NCBI GenBank assembly: GCA_020736575.1
Contig: JAGPYM010000025.1
Location: forward strand, 496,001 to 560,000
Direction: 5' to 3'
Source of the DNA: Thelonectria olida
Taxonomy: Eukaryota > Ascomycota > Sordariomycetes > Hypocreales > Nectriaceae
Length of the DNA stretch: 64,000 bases
Shown: piece by piece, positions 45,517 to 57,026 of the stretch
How the letters are laid out: each line of letters opens with the position of its first letter
How positions within the stretch are numbered: the stretch's first letter is position 1
Notes under the pieces: generated by a model
What the model was told of the DNA's origin: nothing
What the model saw: only the letters and a program-made list of their open reading frames with translations
Databases searched by the model: none
Made by a program: the position numbers and the translations under genes

Positions 45517-46467
45517 ATGTTGTTTCCTCATCTCGTTCTGGCAGCGATCGCCGCCCTGGCCACCCCCATCTCCTCCTTGGAACTCCCAAAGTACAAGGGC
45601 TTAAAGACGTCTCTCAACTCGAGCATCCTCCGGGTCACCTTCCACAACCCGTCGTCACCAGTCAATCTATGGAATCAAGATACGCAGGATGACTTGACCG
45701 ACCTCGTCTCCCGTCTCCAGCGGGACAATGAAACCAAAGTCGTCATATTTAATAGCGACGTCCCTCGATTCTTTATGGCCCATCTCGACCTGAGCCTGCC
45801 AAGTTTGGCCAAACGTAAGTCCAATATTCCTTTGAAGTAACTTGAACTAGCATCAATACTAAACATATGATTTACAGCCGCTTTCATCGATCAATTCGGA
45901 ACACTCATCTACAACATCTCATCCCTCCGCCAAGTTACGATTGGTGCTGTCCAAGGAAGAGCTCGAGGAGCAGGCAATGAGTTGCTCGTTGCTCTCGATA
46001 TGCGCTTCGCAACCAAGACGGACACCGTGTTTGGCCAACCAGAGGTGGGATCAGGCTTGTTTCCAGGCGGCGGTGGAAGCCAGTATCTCCCTGGCCTGAT
46101 TGGGAGAGGGCGTGCCATGGAATACGTCCTGAGTTCCAAAGACATATCGGCCAGCGACGCCGAGAGAATTGGTTGGATCAACAAAGCCTTTGATACTGAC
46201 GCCGAGCTGTCCGACTACGTTGACAAGTTGGCCGCCCGAATCAGTCTCTTCCCTCTAACAGCCTTGTACGGGGCCAAGAGGAGCATTAACCGCGCTGTGG
46301 CACCGCCTCTGAAGCATTTGCTCGCAGATGGGCGAGAGTTCTTCAAGCAGCAGTCTGACCCACTGGCTCAGGAGATTGGCAAACGAGCAGCTGCTTTGAT
46401 CACGAATGAAACCGTGGTGGAAGTAGAGTTAAATCTTGCTGATGCGATCCCGCTTTTGTATCAGTAA
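45517..46467 (+). CDS. Enoyl-CoA hydratase/isomerase-fold (crotonase) protein with signal peptide
   Basis: Exons 45517-45814 and 45878-46467 give 295 residues. The first 20 (MLFPHLVLAAIAALATPISS) form a clear signal peptide ending before LELPKYKG. The crotonase fold follows: LRVTFHNPSS, oxyanion-type RGAGNELLVALDMRFA, and QPEVGSGLFPGGGGSQYLP with a Glu at the usual catalytic place. Several N-glycosylation sequons (NSS, NET, NIS) agree with secretion. Crotonases normally work on CoA thioesters inside mitochondria or peroxisomes, so a secretory form is unusual. It ends tail to tail with a secreted lipase gene 468 bp away. Substrate is unknown. Confidence 0.85.
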
Positions 46468-46935
46468 GGCCGCCGGCTTGCAACTCACACGATAGTTAGC
46501 CCAGAGAACTGCTTTTCTTAAGTGGTGTTCTTCTTTCTGATGGGGTGGTGAAGGGAGGTATTGAGGATGTTCCCAAACTATCATTTGGAGCACTGTATTG
46601 ATAGGACCAAAGATATGTTGGTGGCATGTCCCTTCCAAAGGCATACCTACGCGCTCGTCAATACCAAGCAATACTCGGACGTCACGATCTTCAACGGCAT
46701 GTGTGATACGTGGTAATATTCCAAACAAATGTAGCGAAGTACAGAATTGGACAACTGACGAATTTCAAGCTCCTAGTAGTAGTTTTCTGAGGCTAAGAAC
46801 TGTGTGTTTTTGCCCTTTTGTGTGCAGCAACTCGTCCTTGATGGGGCGGGCCGCTTCTACAATAGTCTGAGGTTAAAGATGAGTGTTTCTCTAATTCACT
46901 GCTTATTATCCATCCGTCCTTTGGCAACAGGATCC
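46468..46935. other. Convergent 3' intergenic region, nothing recognised
   Basis: Between the 3' ends of the crotonase and lipase genes. Short frames only. Confidence 0.35.
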
Positions 46936-48336
46936 CTAAGCCAAACCGAGATCTGCCAAGTTGAACTCGGGAGACGATTTGACAAAGTCCTTGTTCAAGG
47001 CCGCAGCCCGCACCTTAACATCACAGCTACCAGACGCCGTCTTTCCTGCAAACAGCTCCTCCATCCACTCCAACCACTCTGGTGCGGAAGCGGGCACAGT
47101 TGGCGAGTGTTCAAACCCCTCATACTCTCTCAGGTGTACTTCATTGCCGTTTTTGCAAGAGGTTTTCCACACACTGCGTGTCGTGATTGGCAAAATGGCC
47201 GTATCGTTTAACCCTTGGACAACCATCATCGGCTGCGGCGACCGGCCTGAGCCTGGGGCTGTCTCATTCTGCCACTTTTCGACCGCTTGATTATCAAGCC
47301 CCTTGGCAGAAACGACATCTGTAATGTTCAAGTCCAGCGTCAACCCCATCATCGCAGTGCTACACATCTGTGCCTTTTCCATGAGGCCTAGCCGCTGTTG
47401 AAGGCCTTCACCGAGTAACCCGAAGTCATACGAAGGTATGACTCGGCTTAACCCAATGGTAAGACCGGGCAGCTCCGCAGAGAGGACATACTGACTGGCT
47501 TGGGGATGAGCCATCAGCTCCCTGGCGTACTCCTTGGCCATGTCTAGAACCCTTGTCGCAGGACAAATCGAGACAGTACCGAGGTATCGACCCGCCTTAC
47601 TGACAGCATTTTGCACAAACTTGCTCTCTGCGAGCTTCCATACCGCTCCGCCGCCCTGTGAATGGCCAACGGACACCCATTTCTCAGAAAGAAGATGGCC
47701 AAACGCCTTTCGGGCTGCGATTACGGAGTAGTACAGATCGTTGGCGTGACCGGGGAAGCTGCAATACTTGTGCTCCGTGTAATTGTTGCCCAACCCAGCG
47801 TAGTCGGTCGCAACTACGGCATAACCTCGTTCAACAAGATTGGTCCAGGTGCGGTAGTCGAAGAGGGCCGGCCCTGCAGAGGGCGCGCAGCCTCGATAAA
47901 CGCCGATCGTTCCGTGGGCGTAGGCAACAAGAGGGTACTTGTGGCTGCCAATTGGCATAAACGGGAAAGCCACAAACCCTGTCACTGGAACTAGCGAACC
48001 GTTAAGGTCAACAGAAGTGTACTGCATTCGATACACGGTTAAGCCATCTGCGATATTCAGGGGCTCAGGGTTGACGGGCTGGAGCTTGAGCAGGTCGCCC
48101 GGAGCTGAGCGGGAAAAGTTCTTCGCCGTGGCATAGAACTCAAAGTCAAAGCCGGGAGGGGTAGAAACCAGAGAATGGTCGATTTCGTTGGTGACCTGAA
48201 GGATTTTGTAGCATTCAGGACCGCAGCCGTAGGCACTTGCGACTTCAACAGACACATTGAAGTTGGAGGCCTCGGCAGCCTCCGTAATGGCCGGCAAGCT
48301 GTAGAGAATGAGGGCAAGTAAAAATGGTGAACGCAT
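46936..48336 (-). CDS. Secretory lipase (LIP family)
   Basis: Single exon, 466 residues with signal peptide (MRSPFLLALILYSLPAITEA). The alpha/beta-hydrolase nucleophile is in SVGHSQGG (Ser at about 226); the likely Asp and His lie in VVQGLNDTAI and YEGFEHSP. VAYAHGTIGVYRGCAPS and ATDYAGLG are typical of the secreted lipase family first described in Candida. It should cleave triacylglycerols or other esters outside the cell. Cys pairs (CGPEC; GC..C) fit disulphides in a secreted protein. Confidence 0.93.
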   Translation of the reverse strand: MRSPFLLALILYSLPAITEAAEASNFNVSVEVASAYGCGPECYKILQVTNEIDHSLVSTPPGFDFEFYATAKNFSRSAPGDLLKLQPVNPEPLNIADGLTVYRMQYTSVDLNGSLVPVTGFVAFPFMPIGSHKYPLVAYAHGTIGVYRGCAPSAGPALFDYRTWTNLVERGYAVVATDYAGLGNNYTEHKYCSFPGHANDLYYSVIAARKAFGHLLSEKWVSVGHSQGGGAVWKLAESKFVQNAVSKAGRYLGTVSICPATRVLDMAKEYARELMAHPQASQYVLSAELPGLTIGLSRVIPSYDFGLLGEGLQQRLGLMEKAQMCSTAMMGLTLDLNITDVVSAKGLDNQAVEKWQNETAPGSGRSPQPMMVVQGLNDTAILPITTRSVWKTSCKNGNEVHLREYEGFEHSPTVPASAPEWLEWMEELFAGKTASGSCDVKVRAAALNKDFVKSSPEFNLADLGLA

Positions 48337-49183
48337 CTTGAACTGAAAGCCATGTATCGAAAGATTGCGGAGTAATTCAGTGTGATGCTTGAGGACACAA
48401 TTGACGAGAGACTCGAGGTTGTCATCTTTTTATAGTTGTTTAGTTATACAGATATAGCAGGTGTGAAAACTCATCACCAGCTTCGCCCGCGGGCCCCGAG
48501 ACCTCATGAGAGGAGAGGCAACAATGAGGGATGACGTATCCGAGCAGCCAGCAACGCTCAATAAGATCCAGAACAGGTAGGTATTAGACAGTAAAGCTAA
48601 ACGGTTAATGTGATGACTCATAAGCCTGTCTGCATCATCGACAAGGACATCTAAAATTACATCGCTTTGTACCTCTGTAAACTCTGGGCCATTGGCTCTA
48701 ATAGGCTTTTGACTCAGCTATGGCATGTACTCTCGTGTTCAACAAAGCTTTTGACAAGGAGTTTGATGATCGATTCCGATGGGTTGAGTAAGACCTAGCA
48801 CGTAGTAGGGAGCTCAAGCCCCTACCTCTCCTCATCGGGAGGAGAGCAGGGGGCGGCTCGATTACTTCCTATTCCAGTAAGGCGGACAGGAACCGAGGTC
48901 CAATATCGTTGTGGAGCTATGGACAAGACAGGAGAATAGTTTACGATTGGTTGGATAACAGGGGCGCAGTTGCAGTCACATCCGCAAGGACAGGGACACG
49001 GACCTGGATCCTAGATCATCCGCTCAGTAGCCGTGAGTAGGAGGATGTGTCGGTAGTCTGCCGCCTTCACATGCCTTGATGAAGCGATGTAGACCGCGCG
49101 ATTAGATCAGGTTCACTCAACGAGTGCGCTGCCTAGGATTATCGTAGCAGGCCGTACTTTTATTACTCCATCAGAGCTCTTTG
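48337..49183. other. Intergenic region (850 bp) with an imperfect hairpin
   Basis: Upstream of the lipase and downstream of the regulator. At about 48818-48855 CCCCTACCTCTCCTC is followed after four bases by GGAGGAGAGCAGGGG, an imperfect inverted repeat. No coding frame is supported. Confidence 0.35.
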
Positions 49184-50803
49184 CTACATTTTCAAGTCCG
49201 GACTGGCAAACTCGCTCTCAGATAAGCCCCAAGCTAGTTGAATATCAGACTTGTAAGTCCTCGCCACTACGAATCCCTTCGAAGCAACAACATCTAGTAC
49301 CTCCATGACGCGTCGTTTGTCTTCCGGATGTCGGATCTCTAGTGATATAGCTAGCAATAGGGGCAAGTAGAAAAGGGATTCGGCACTGATGAACAGTAGC
49401 TGTCGCTCCAAAATAGCAAGACCGGCTAGTGCCCGAGACTCCAGATGAGGTGTCTCGTCGAATGCTGGAGGTTTTCCAACACATGTCCATAGTGGGTCTA
49501 TAAACAGTCGAGCGATGCTGATTATTGCGCAATGGCAAAAGGCCGCAAGAAACGAGCTGAATTCGCGAGGGTCAATGGCGGTCAGCGAAGGGCTCGCACA
49601 GATCCCAGCCACCAACCTGAGTAGATCATGTGCGTCATCAAAAATGATTTTTCCAGAGGCCAAACATGGCGTATCCAAGGTCTGCTGTAGTGAGGCAGAC
49701 TTGGGTTCATCTAGGAGCGATGCTTGCACAAGACCTCGTGCCTGCGTAAGCCACTCGATGGAACTATCCAATCGAAGTAGTTAGTTTCTTGACGACCCTA
49801 ATAGCATGCTTGCCATACTTACCGGGTATTGCATCTAGCAAACAGTGCTAGGAACTGTGTCACTCGGTGAGCGGTAGTCAGGTCGACATCTTCATGCATA
49901 TAGGTCTGCTCCCGGTGGAGAATGTCGGCGAGGAAAGTATCTTGATCGCAAATGAGGGATGCAGTTGCTTGAAGGTATTGGTAAACAGCAAATAGACAGG
50001 TTTCATACTGCGAGCAAGAAGACCCAGCATGAAAGGACTGGACGACTTGCGCAGGAAGCGAATGTATGACTAGCATTGCACCGTAGCCAGAGTCATCAAT
50101 CATGAGCTGAGACTGAGTTAGCTTCCCATGATAGGAAAACTTTCTGACACGGGCCATTGATAGCAACGGTTCAACTCACTTCGAAAATGCAACTTAACAC
50201 TGTGAGCAGAACGATGAGACATCTCGCTTCGGAGGATAGATCCACAGTGCTGTTTGCCTGCTGTAAGTGCCGATGTATTTCATTCCGAATTCCAGGAATC
50301 CAAAGTAATGTCTTCATAGGCGATTCATTCGATTTGGCCTTCATGCAATGCAACCTGACTCGGCCAATGGATGAAACAAGCAGTCGGACCGGGGGTGATG
50401 AGTCCAAGAAATGTGCTTGTATAGACTGGGAGAAGGGTTGGGTAAACGGGGATGAACCGGGTTCCATAAGGGCGAAGAATGATTTAATATGCCGAGCATC
50501 GTTGTTCGAGGGTATTGTCAGGTTATTTGGCTGTCTAAGAAAGAGCAACTCATCCGTTTTGGCAGACTCGTTGGGTTCAGTGCATGGTAACCAGCGAAGC
50601 TGACAACGCAAACAAGGCCGTCCTCCATCACACTGTGTACATCGAGCCATATTAGCAAGAGCGGCGGACAGTATTCTCATGGGAATATGACATACACTGA
50701 CTCGAGCGCGTCGACATGCTTGACATCGATGTCCTTTCCGCCGGGCATCCCACGGCCCACATGGCCGAGTTCGTTTTGTCTTGAGGCGTGCGGGAGAGGG
50801 CAT
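49184..50803 (-). CDS. Zn(2)-Cys(6) transcription factor, 474 aa
   Basis: Exons 50696-50803, 50180-50632, 49823-50106 and 49184-49763 join in frame to 474 residues. The zinc cluster is split by the first intron: CQACRRARVS, then CDGGRPCLRC and QLRWLPC (Cys at about 27, 30, 37, 43, 46, 53, spacing 2-6-5-2-6). Without splicing a false Cys-containing stretch would interrupt it. The rest is a C-terminal fungal regulatory region (AflR-like in layout: short, LLRLVAGICAS, no long middle domain). Its divergent neighbour is a broken amidohydrolase, 544 bp away. Confidence 0.87.
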
Positions 50804-51347
50804 TGCTCTTTAGGATATCACGATGGCCGAAAGTGAAGGACAATTCCCAACATCACAGGTGCAGTCCAACTATATTACAGGTCGTCGTAGCGCAGCCGGG
50901 GCCGGGAGGTCAACAGCGGGAGAAGAAGGTCGCGGAATAACAATGATCCAGAGGCAAAGCTACGCCAGTAGAGGACAAAAAAGAGACGAGAAAGGAACTA
51001 TGTAGTTAGATAGAGGAAGGGCCGAGTTTGAATACGAGGAGTCATCCCCTGGTCTAGTCTTGAAGCTTTGACTGATCATAACCCCGTCCTCCGAAACTGC
51101 CGGAGCACCCATCGGGTACGCACCTGCGGCATAATATCGTCTCTAGGAATCGGCCGTGCCCTGCACATGGAGCTGGAGTTATCCGGTGCGTTTGCCGCGC
51201 AAAGGACTCGCGAGGCAACCATTTAAGATGTCCTGATGTGGCGCCGAAAGCGAGTATTTCAGTCGACTCAGACAGCCTCACTCGAATAGATCAAGAAGCC
51301 TACGGAGACAGGAGACTCGAGCAAAAATCTATCGCCACTGTGAAAGG
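50804..51347. other. Divergent promoter between regulator and amidohydrolase pseudogene
   Basis: The start codons are 544 bp apart. The plus-strand frame at 50823-51005 is charged and low-complexity and I do not call it. No clear symmetrical site was found. Confidence 0.35.
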
Positions 51348-53000
51348 ATGGACGCCGACATTCTCATCCGAGCCAAATTCGTGGCGTCACTCTACCCTGA
51401 AGATCCGGAGCTACAGGCCATCCCTATTCGCAATGGCTACATCACTGCCGTCTCTAGAGATGCACATGGCCTCGATGGTTGCAAATGCCCCAATACGCTC
51501 GTTATCGATGAGCGTGGGAGTACTGTGCTCCCGGCCTTCGACGATACGCATACACATCTGATGGTTGCTGGCCTCAGCCAGTTCGATGTCCCTGTACACA
51601 CCGCCGACAGCATTGGCAAAATGCTAAACATGCTCAGCACACGCGCCGCTATGGTCGAGTCCGGCAGCTGGATTACGACGACGTGGAATTGGCTGGAATA
51701 CAACCTCAAGGAACAGCGCTTCCCGACCGCACAGGAGCTGGACAGCGTCAGCGTCGCCCATCCCATCGTGGTCAGACGAGGCGGACATAACATTGTCGCC
51801 AACACACTTGCGCTGAAGCTCGGCGGCATCACGGCCGACACGCTGAGTCCAACCGGTGGGAAGATCGGACGCGACGGCGATGGCCGGTTAGATGGCCACC
51901 TCCAAGATGCCGCCATGGCTGGTGTGATGTGAGTCATGCCAGCACCGAGCCTGGATGAGCGCATCGCCGGCCTCGAGCACGCCTCAACTTCATACGCCGC
52001 GACGGGAATCGGCTGCGTGCGCGACTGCGCGGTGCCCGTCGAGGACCTTGGCATCTTGAAGCAGACACACGACGCTGGCAAGCTGCATGTGCGTGTACGT
52101 GCCCTGGTGTCCACCATGGGCATGAACTCGGCAGTGCAAGTCGCGAGTCTTTTGGAAAAGATGGAGGCATGGCGCCATCTCCAATTTGATCCATGGCTCT
52201 CCGTCTGGGGTGTCAAGTTCATATTCGATGGTGGGCTTGAAGCCAACGCCACCGAGGAGCCTTACATTGGTCGTCAGACGAGGGCTGCTGCGGTGGTGAT
52301 GTCGGCAACTTTTGCGGAACGCTGATCTGGGACACAGATGAGCTCTTTCGGGCCATGGATATGGTTGTCCGTCGTGGCTGGCGTGTCGGAACGCATGCTT
52401 TCGGGGATCGAGCTGTCAGGGTGATGCTTGATGTTTACGAGCGCGTGCTACATACGTAACCACCCACATCTCCCCCCTAATACCCTTGTCATGGAGCACG
52501 GCGGCCTTGCCAGCCCTGACCAGCGCTCTCGGGCCATCAGCCTGGGAATCCCCTGCACAATCCAGCACCCGTTGATTCACGACGCCGCGGCGTTTGAGAT
52601 ACTGTATCTTGGTAGAGAGAGGGTTGCCCGCTGCTTCCCGGCACGCGGATGGCTGGATGCTGGCGGTCTTGTGGCCGGCGGTTCTGACTATCCCGTCGGC
52701 GTCTACGGACCCATGCATTCCATCTGGGGAATGACTTCGCGTCAGACTGTTGCGGGCATCATGGGACCGGAGCACGCCATCTGTATTGAGGAGGCTATCG
52801 CCATGCACACAACGCTTGCCACTGCCCTACTGAGGGAGTCTGACACCAGAGGGACAATTGCCACTGGCCGCTTCGCTGATTTGACCATTTGGCCTTGGAA
52901 TCCCCTGACTGCACAAGATCCGAGTGAATTGAGGGATCTGCTTCCTTTGTATACGATAATCGGCGGTAAACTTACACATCGTCCGCAAAAGGGTACATAA
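51348..53000 (+). pseudogene. YtcJ-type amidohydrolase, broken by one stop and two fr​ameshifts
   Basis: Homology to the amidohydrolase superfamily runs the full length: metal site DDTHTHL near the start, RRGGHNIVAN, FDGGLEANATEEPY, GTHAFGDRAV, LVMEHGG and AGGSDYPVGVYGP with the metal Asp. The frame is broken in three places: TGA at 51930-51932, with the same frame continuing as VMPAPSLDERI; a one-base shift at about 52275-52284, after which GCCGGDVGN is read in another frame; and a second shift at about 52448-52458 before NHPHLPPN. No GT..AG intron removes any of them while keeping the motifs. Sequence errors are possible, but three in one gene make real decay more likely. Confidence 0.75.
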
Positions 53001-53371
53001 AGCATTGGCACTTCGCTTGGCTATTGGAGATTTCATGTCTGTTGCATTATCGAGGGGCACTTCATGCTTCTTGGACTACCTAAGGTCCAGACCGATGTCG
53101 ATGACAATGCGGTTAAATTATCTTAGATTCAGTGGTATCTGATTTCGTAGCATTCACTCTCAATCACTCTTTGAACATATGTTTCTCCTACACAATGTAG
53201 TAATCATCCCTAGAGGTCTCAATTTAAACAGAAACATTCTCCTCTCTAAGCACGCAAACCAGATCACCGGGCGTGAATCTTGCGGATGGTTCATTTAACC
53301 ATGCTACTTCCTCGTATCTCGCACATTCGGCCATGAACAAGAAGGAGAGCACCGCGTCTCTGCATATACAA
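53001..53371. other. Short convergent intergenic region, nothing recognised
   Basis: About 370 bp between the amidohydrolase pseudogene and the third NmrA-like gene. No feature is supported. Confidence 0.35.
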
Positions 53372-54482
53372 CTAGTCCTTGTCGGCTACTTGCCAAGTCT
53401 GAGCCAGCATTTTCTTAACTGTCAGCATTTTGATGTCTGGGAATTGATTATTAGCGGCCTTCTCGGCCGGCAAGTCGAAATGTCCAGTGACCATCAGTTT
53501 CTCCAGTGTTGCATAGAGATACTGGAGGTGTGCCTTGGGGAAGTAGGGATATGCTGCCACATGGTTCGGGAGCTCCGTAATTTGCCCATTGCCTAGTTTC
53601 TCGAGATCGTCATGATAGATTTGAAATTCAGAGCCTACTCCAAATTCGTTAGATAGTTTGCACTGCTGGGTGAGGTAATGAAAAGTGGCTGACCTCGAGC
53701 CTCCTGAACGAGCCTCAGAAACTCGTTCCACGTGATCGTGTCTCCAACGACGTATGTGGTCTCCTGCCACTGTGGCAAATGCAGCATTTTTACAACCACC
53801 CGGGCGACGTCGAGTGAGTAGGAAAATGCTATAGGCTCGTCACCTGTTCCTGGGATCGCGGCAATCTTATTTTCCATATCAATGACCGGCATCATTGGAG
53901 TAAGATGCGTTTTGATATAGGGCATTCCCCAGTAGTCAAGGAAATATCCATTGGCAACCTCTGTCCACTCCAGACTAGTGGTCTGCAAAAGTGTCAATGC
54001 ATTGCGCTGAAACGCGGCCCAGGGAGTTAGGGTTTCAGTGCTATGATGGCTGTCAGTAAAGTAATGGGAAGGATACGAAAGGGTAAGACTCACTACGGGC
54101 TATTGGGCAGGCTCCAATTGCTGGCAATGAAGCGCTTGGTGTGCTTTGACTTATCAGAAGCACGGATGACGGCCGCTTCTACCTGGGCAATCTTTTCATC
54201 GTGAACACCAAGGCAGGAAATGACAGTATGAATCTCGTGTGTCTCCAAGACAGACACCAAGCACTCTTCGTCCTCGTAGTCGACTGAGACGGTAGAAGTT
54301 TGTTCAGGTTTGGCATCAGGCTGCTAGAAGGTTTGTAAGATCAGAGGTCAGGAGAGGAAGTGAAAATCGGGACCAACCTGACGACTGAGCACAATAACTG
54401 AATGACTTTTATCATCGTTGATAGCCTCGACTACAGCCTTGCCTACATGGCCGGAGCCGCCAAGCACCGCCACGTTAACCAT
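53372..54482 (-). CDS. NmrA-like NAD(P)-binding protein, paralogue 3
   Basis: Exons 54378-54482, 54094-54320, 53694-54040 and 53372-53634 give 313 residues. Exon lengths and phases (105, 227, 347, 263) mirror paralogues 1 and 2. N-terminus MVNVAVLGGSGHVGKAVV; LQTTSLEWTEVANGYFLDYWGMP and GDTITWNEFLRLVQEARG identify the same subgroup, closest by eye to paralogue 1. The first donor is GTTGGT, a weak site; the second is GTGAGT. It lies 12 kb from the pair, across the crotonase, lipase and regulator genes, so it is a dispersed rather than tandem copy. Confidence 0.85.
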
Positions 54483-55966
54483 TGCGACGTCAAGGAGAAG
54501 TTTGTTGTTTGTGAAGAGAAATGGCCTGGGTAGCAAGCCTTAGATATAGCCGTATTCATGGCCGACTTATATACTTCTTTGCACCTCGGAGAATATTGGA
54601 AGTGTAATTCTCGCTTTTTTTTTTAAAGTTGTCCGAACATTCATAGAATGCTGAGTCCCGTCGCGTGCCCCTTGCCTCGGACATTGGCCAAGTGCGAGGG
54701 CCGAAGCTGTAGTTTGATAAGTACCTAGCTCGGACATTCAGAACGCTTGAGGTGCCGAAGAATTATTCAGTATTTCGAACTACCGGAGCCCGCGCGTTCC
54801 AAGAAGCTGTATTCTCATATACATCCATGGTCCTGAATTAATTGCAATGGCGCCGGTCCTTCAGGCCACATCCCTTTCCCTCAAGTGCCATTTCTAATTG
54901 TTGATTTGACAAACATATTTAGCGAGGACAGAGACACGTGGTGCTTAGCCCTTGGGTGAAGTCTACGTCACATATGCTCAAGCTCCTGAGAAGCGACTCC
55001 TAATTCCTCATGTTGGTGGTCTTCGATGCAATCTGGCCTGGGACCATCCCCAGCTCGATCGTCTCCTCGAAATCGGGAGTCCATGGGGAATATTCGAGTG
55101 GCTTCTTCGCGACGCCGTGCAGTGGTGAAGCAGGTTTCTATAAATGGTGACGCAAAGCTCTTTGTGTCCCGAGGCGGGTTGAGGGCGGTTTTCCCATCGC
55201 ATCCCCTGGGCGCGCCTGGAGAGAGCCAAGCCGTGTACTTTGTGGGTAGAGAGTGGAAAGGTGGGAAAGTGATTACGAGTCCGATCTTTATCGATTATAG
55301 TTGGCATCAATTTATCCCGATGGCGGCTGAATTCGTACAGCACGGCCGCCCTTCAATTCCTCATGCGACAGTTAGACCCGAACTTCACCTGACATCGGCT
55401 TGGTAGAGACGCTCAAATTCACTCATCTATCACCCATCTCATCGTTTGGAGTTGGCATGTCGAACCCGATAGTCTCTCATCCCCTGATGACAAGTCGGAT
55501 GAGCCACGAAACGGCTTTACTCACTTTCCGCACCTGTCGGATAATGCGATGGACCAAGGAGGTTTTCAAGAAAGTCGAGCTGAGAGATCAATATGCGAAG
55601 TGCTCCGTGTCGCCACTCCGTTGAATACCGAGATGGCGCCTAGAGAGGCGATATTCATCTACCCGTTAACCTCGTATCAGACCCATGCCCTTGTTATCCC
55701 CGCGCCCTTCCATGCCGAATTGCGCTGCCACCAGGATCCGCGCCACAAGATAGCGAATGCAAGTTATGAAGGGGACACGGCCAAGCACTAAGTACATCCT
55801 TCTTCAAGCATAAATCTGATTACCCAGCTCAGCCGGGATTTTTGCCTTGTTTTAAACCTTCCGCACCTCAAACTCATCTTCCAACGCCCGCTCTCAGATG
55901 ATTGCATCTGAACACTACAACACTACTCGCTATTCCGAGCCCTGACTCTCCCACTTGACTAACACT
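54483..55966. other. Long intergenic region (1.5 kb), nothing firm
   Basis: Promoter side of paralogue 3 and of the ankyrin gene. A T-run at about 54616-54625. Frames at 55026-55406, 55400-55624 and 55549-55791 are open but show no family features; they may be remnants of an old gene. Confidence 0.35.
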
Positions 55967-56944
55967 ATGCAAATATCCCTGCCACCATTGGACGCCGCGT
56001 GGGATCCGACCTTGCAAACCGACGACGGCGAGGAATACTGCTGGACGCCGTTACAGCTTGCCGCGAGAGGCGGAGAACTGGACAAAATCCGCGAAATCCT
56101 TGCCGCGAACCCAGCTGCTGTTAACGAACCGCCACGCGGATACTACGGCCAGACGGCCATCCAAGCCGCATGCATGCATGGCCACGAACAGGCTGTGCAG
56201 ATGCTGGTTGATGCTGGAGCCGATATCCACTTCTGCGGCATCAACAACTTCCAGAGGAATGCCTTGCAGATCGCCTGTGGACATGGGAATGAGAAGGTCG
56301 TCGATGTCCTGCTGAGTGCGGGGGCCAAGGTAAACGAGGTTTTATTGACACCTGCACGTTGGGTATACGGGTCACCAGCGTCATCAGGTTCCGTGAGCCG
56401 GTACAATGGAAGAACGGCACTGCAGGCAGCATCAGAGCGAGGACATGTGCATCTAGTCAGACGACTGCTGGAGTTAGGTGCAGATGTGAATGCTCCGCCG
56501 TCAGCGACATCAGGTTGCACGGCATTGCAAGCCGCAGCCGCTGCCGGCTACATGACGATATTGAAGCTCCTCCTGCAACACGGGGCCGACATCAATGGTG
56601 CCCCGGCAAGGCACAAGGGCTACACGGCTCTACAGGGAGCATGTTTTCGAGGGCATATCGAAGTCGTCGACCTTCTCCTCCAGGAAGGTGCCGATATCCA
56701 CGCCTTGGGAGGCATTTACGGAGACGGGATGGCTCTACATGCGGCAGCCGAGAAGGGCCGCGTGGATATACTTCAGCGCTTATTAACAGCTGGTGCTGAT
56801 GTAAATGCCTGCAGTTTTAAGAGAGGACGAGGACAGACTGCGCTTCAGAGCGCCGTGGCTAGAGGCCATGATCAAGCAAAGCAATTTTTAATAGACAATG
56901 GTGCTGTAGGAAGAACTGGGGGAGGAAGGTTTTTATTTACATAA
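55967..56944 (+). CDS. Ankyrin-repeat protein, 325 aa
   Basis: Single exon from ATG 55967 (MQISLPPLD). The protein is almost wholly ankyrin repeats: about eight, beginning WTPLQLAARGG, with the TALQAA or NALQIA variant (TALQAASERGH, TALQAAAAAGY, TALQGACFRGH) rather than the TPLH seen in the long ankyrin gene at 3.5 kb. This TALQAA type is common on fungal STAND proteins and often occurs as free-standing pieces next to them. It ends 80 bp from the 3' end of the NACHT pseudogene. It could be an independent adaptor or a stray repeat domain. No other domain. Confidence 0.85.
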   Translation: MQISLPPLDAAWDPTLQTDDGEEYCWTPLQLAARGGELDKIREILAANPAAVNEPPRGYYGQTAIQAACMHGHEQAVQMLVDAGADIHFCGINNFQRNALQIACGHGNEKVVDVLLSAGAKVNEVLLTPARWVYGSPASSGSVSRYNGRTALQAASERGHVHLVRRLLELGADVNAPPSATSGCTALQAAAAAGYMTILKLLLQHGADINGAPARHKGYTALQGACFRGHIEVVDLLLQEGADIHALGGIYGDGMALHAAAEKGRVDILQRLLTAGADVNACSFKRGRGQTALQSAVARGHDQAKQFLIDNGAVGRTGGGRFLFT

Positions 56945-57026
56945 ACGTTGTCATGTTGGAGGAAGTTGTGAATCCATAAATAAGCTCACATCAAGACGGA
57001 GGGCACTTCAAATTCTGTTGCTGCCT

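Noticed and set aside
55026..55791. Three overlapping plus-strand open frames before the ankyrin gene
   Set aside because: No start context, no family resemblance and no splice joins that give a sensible protein.
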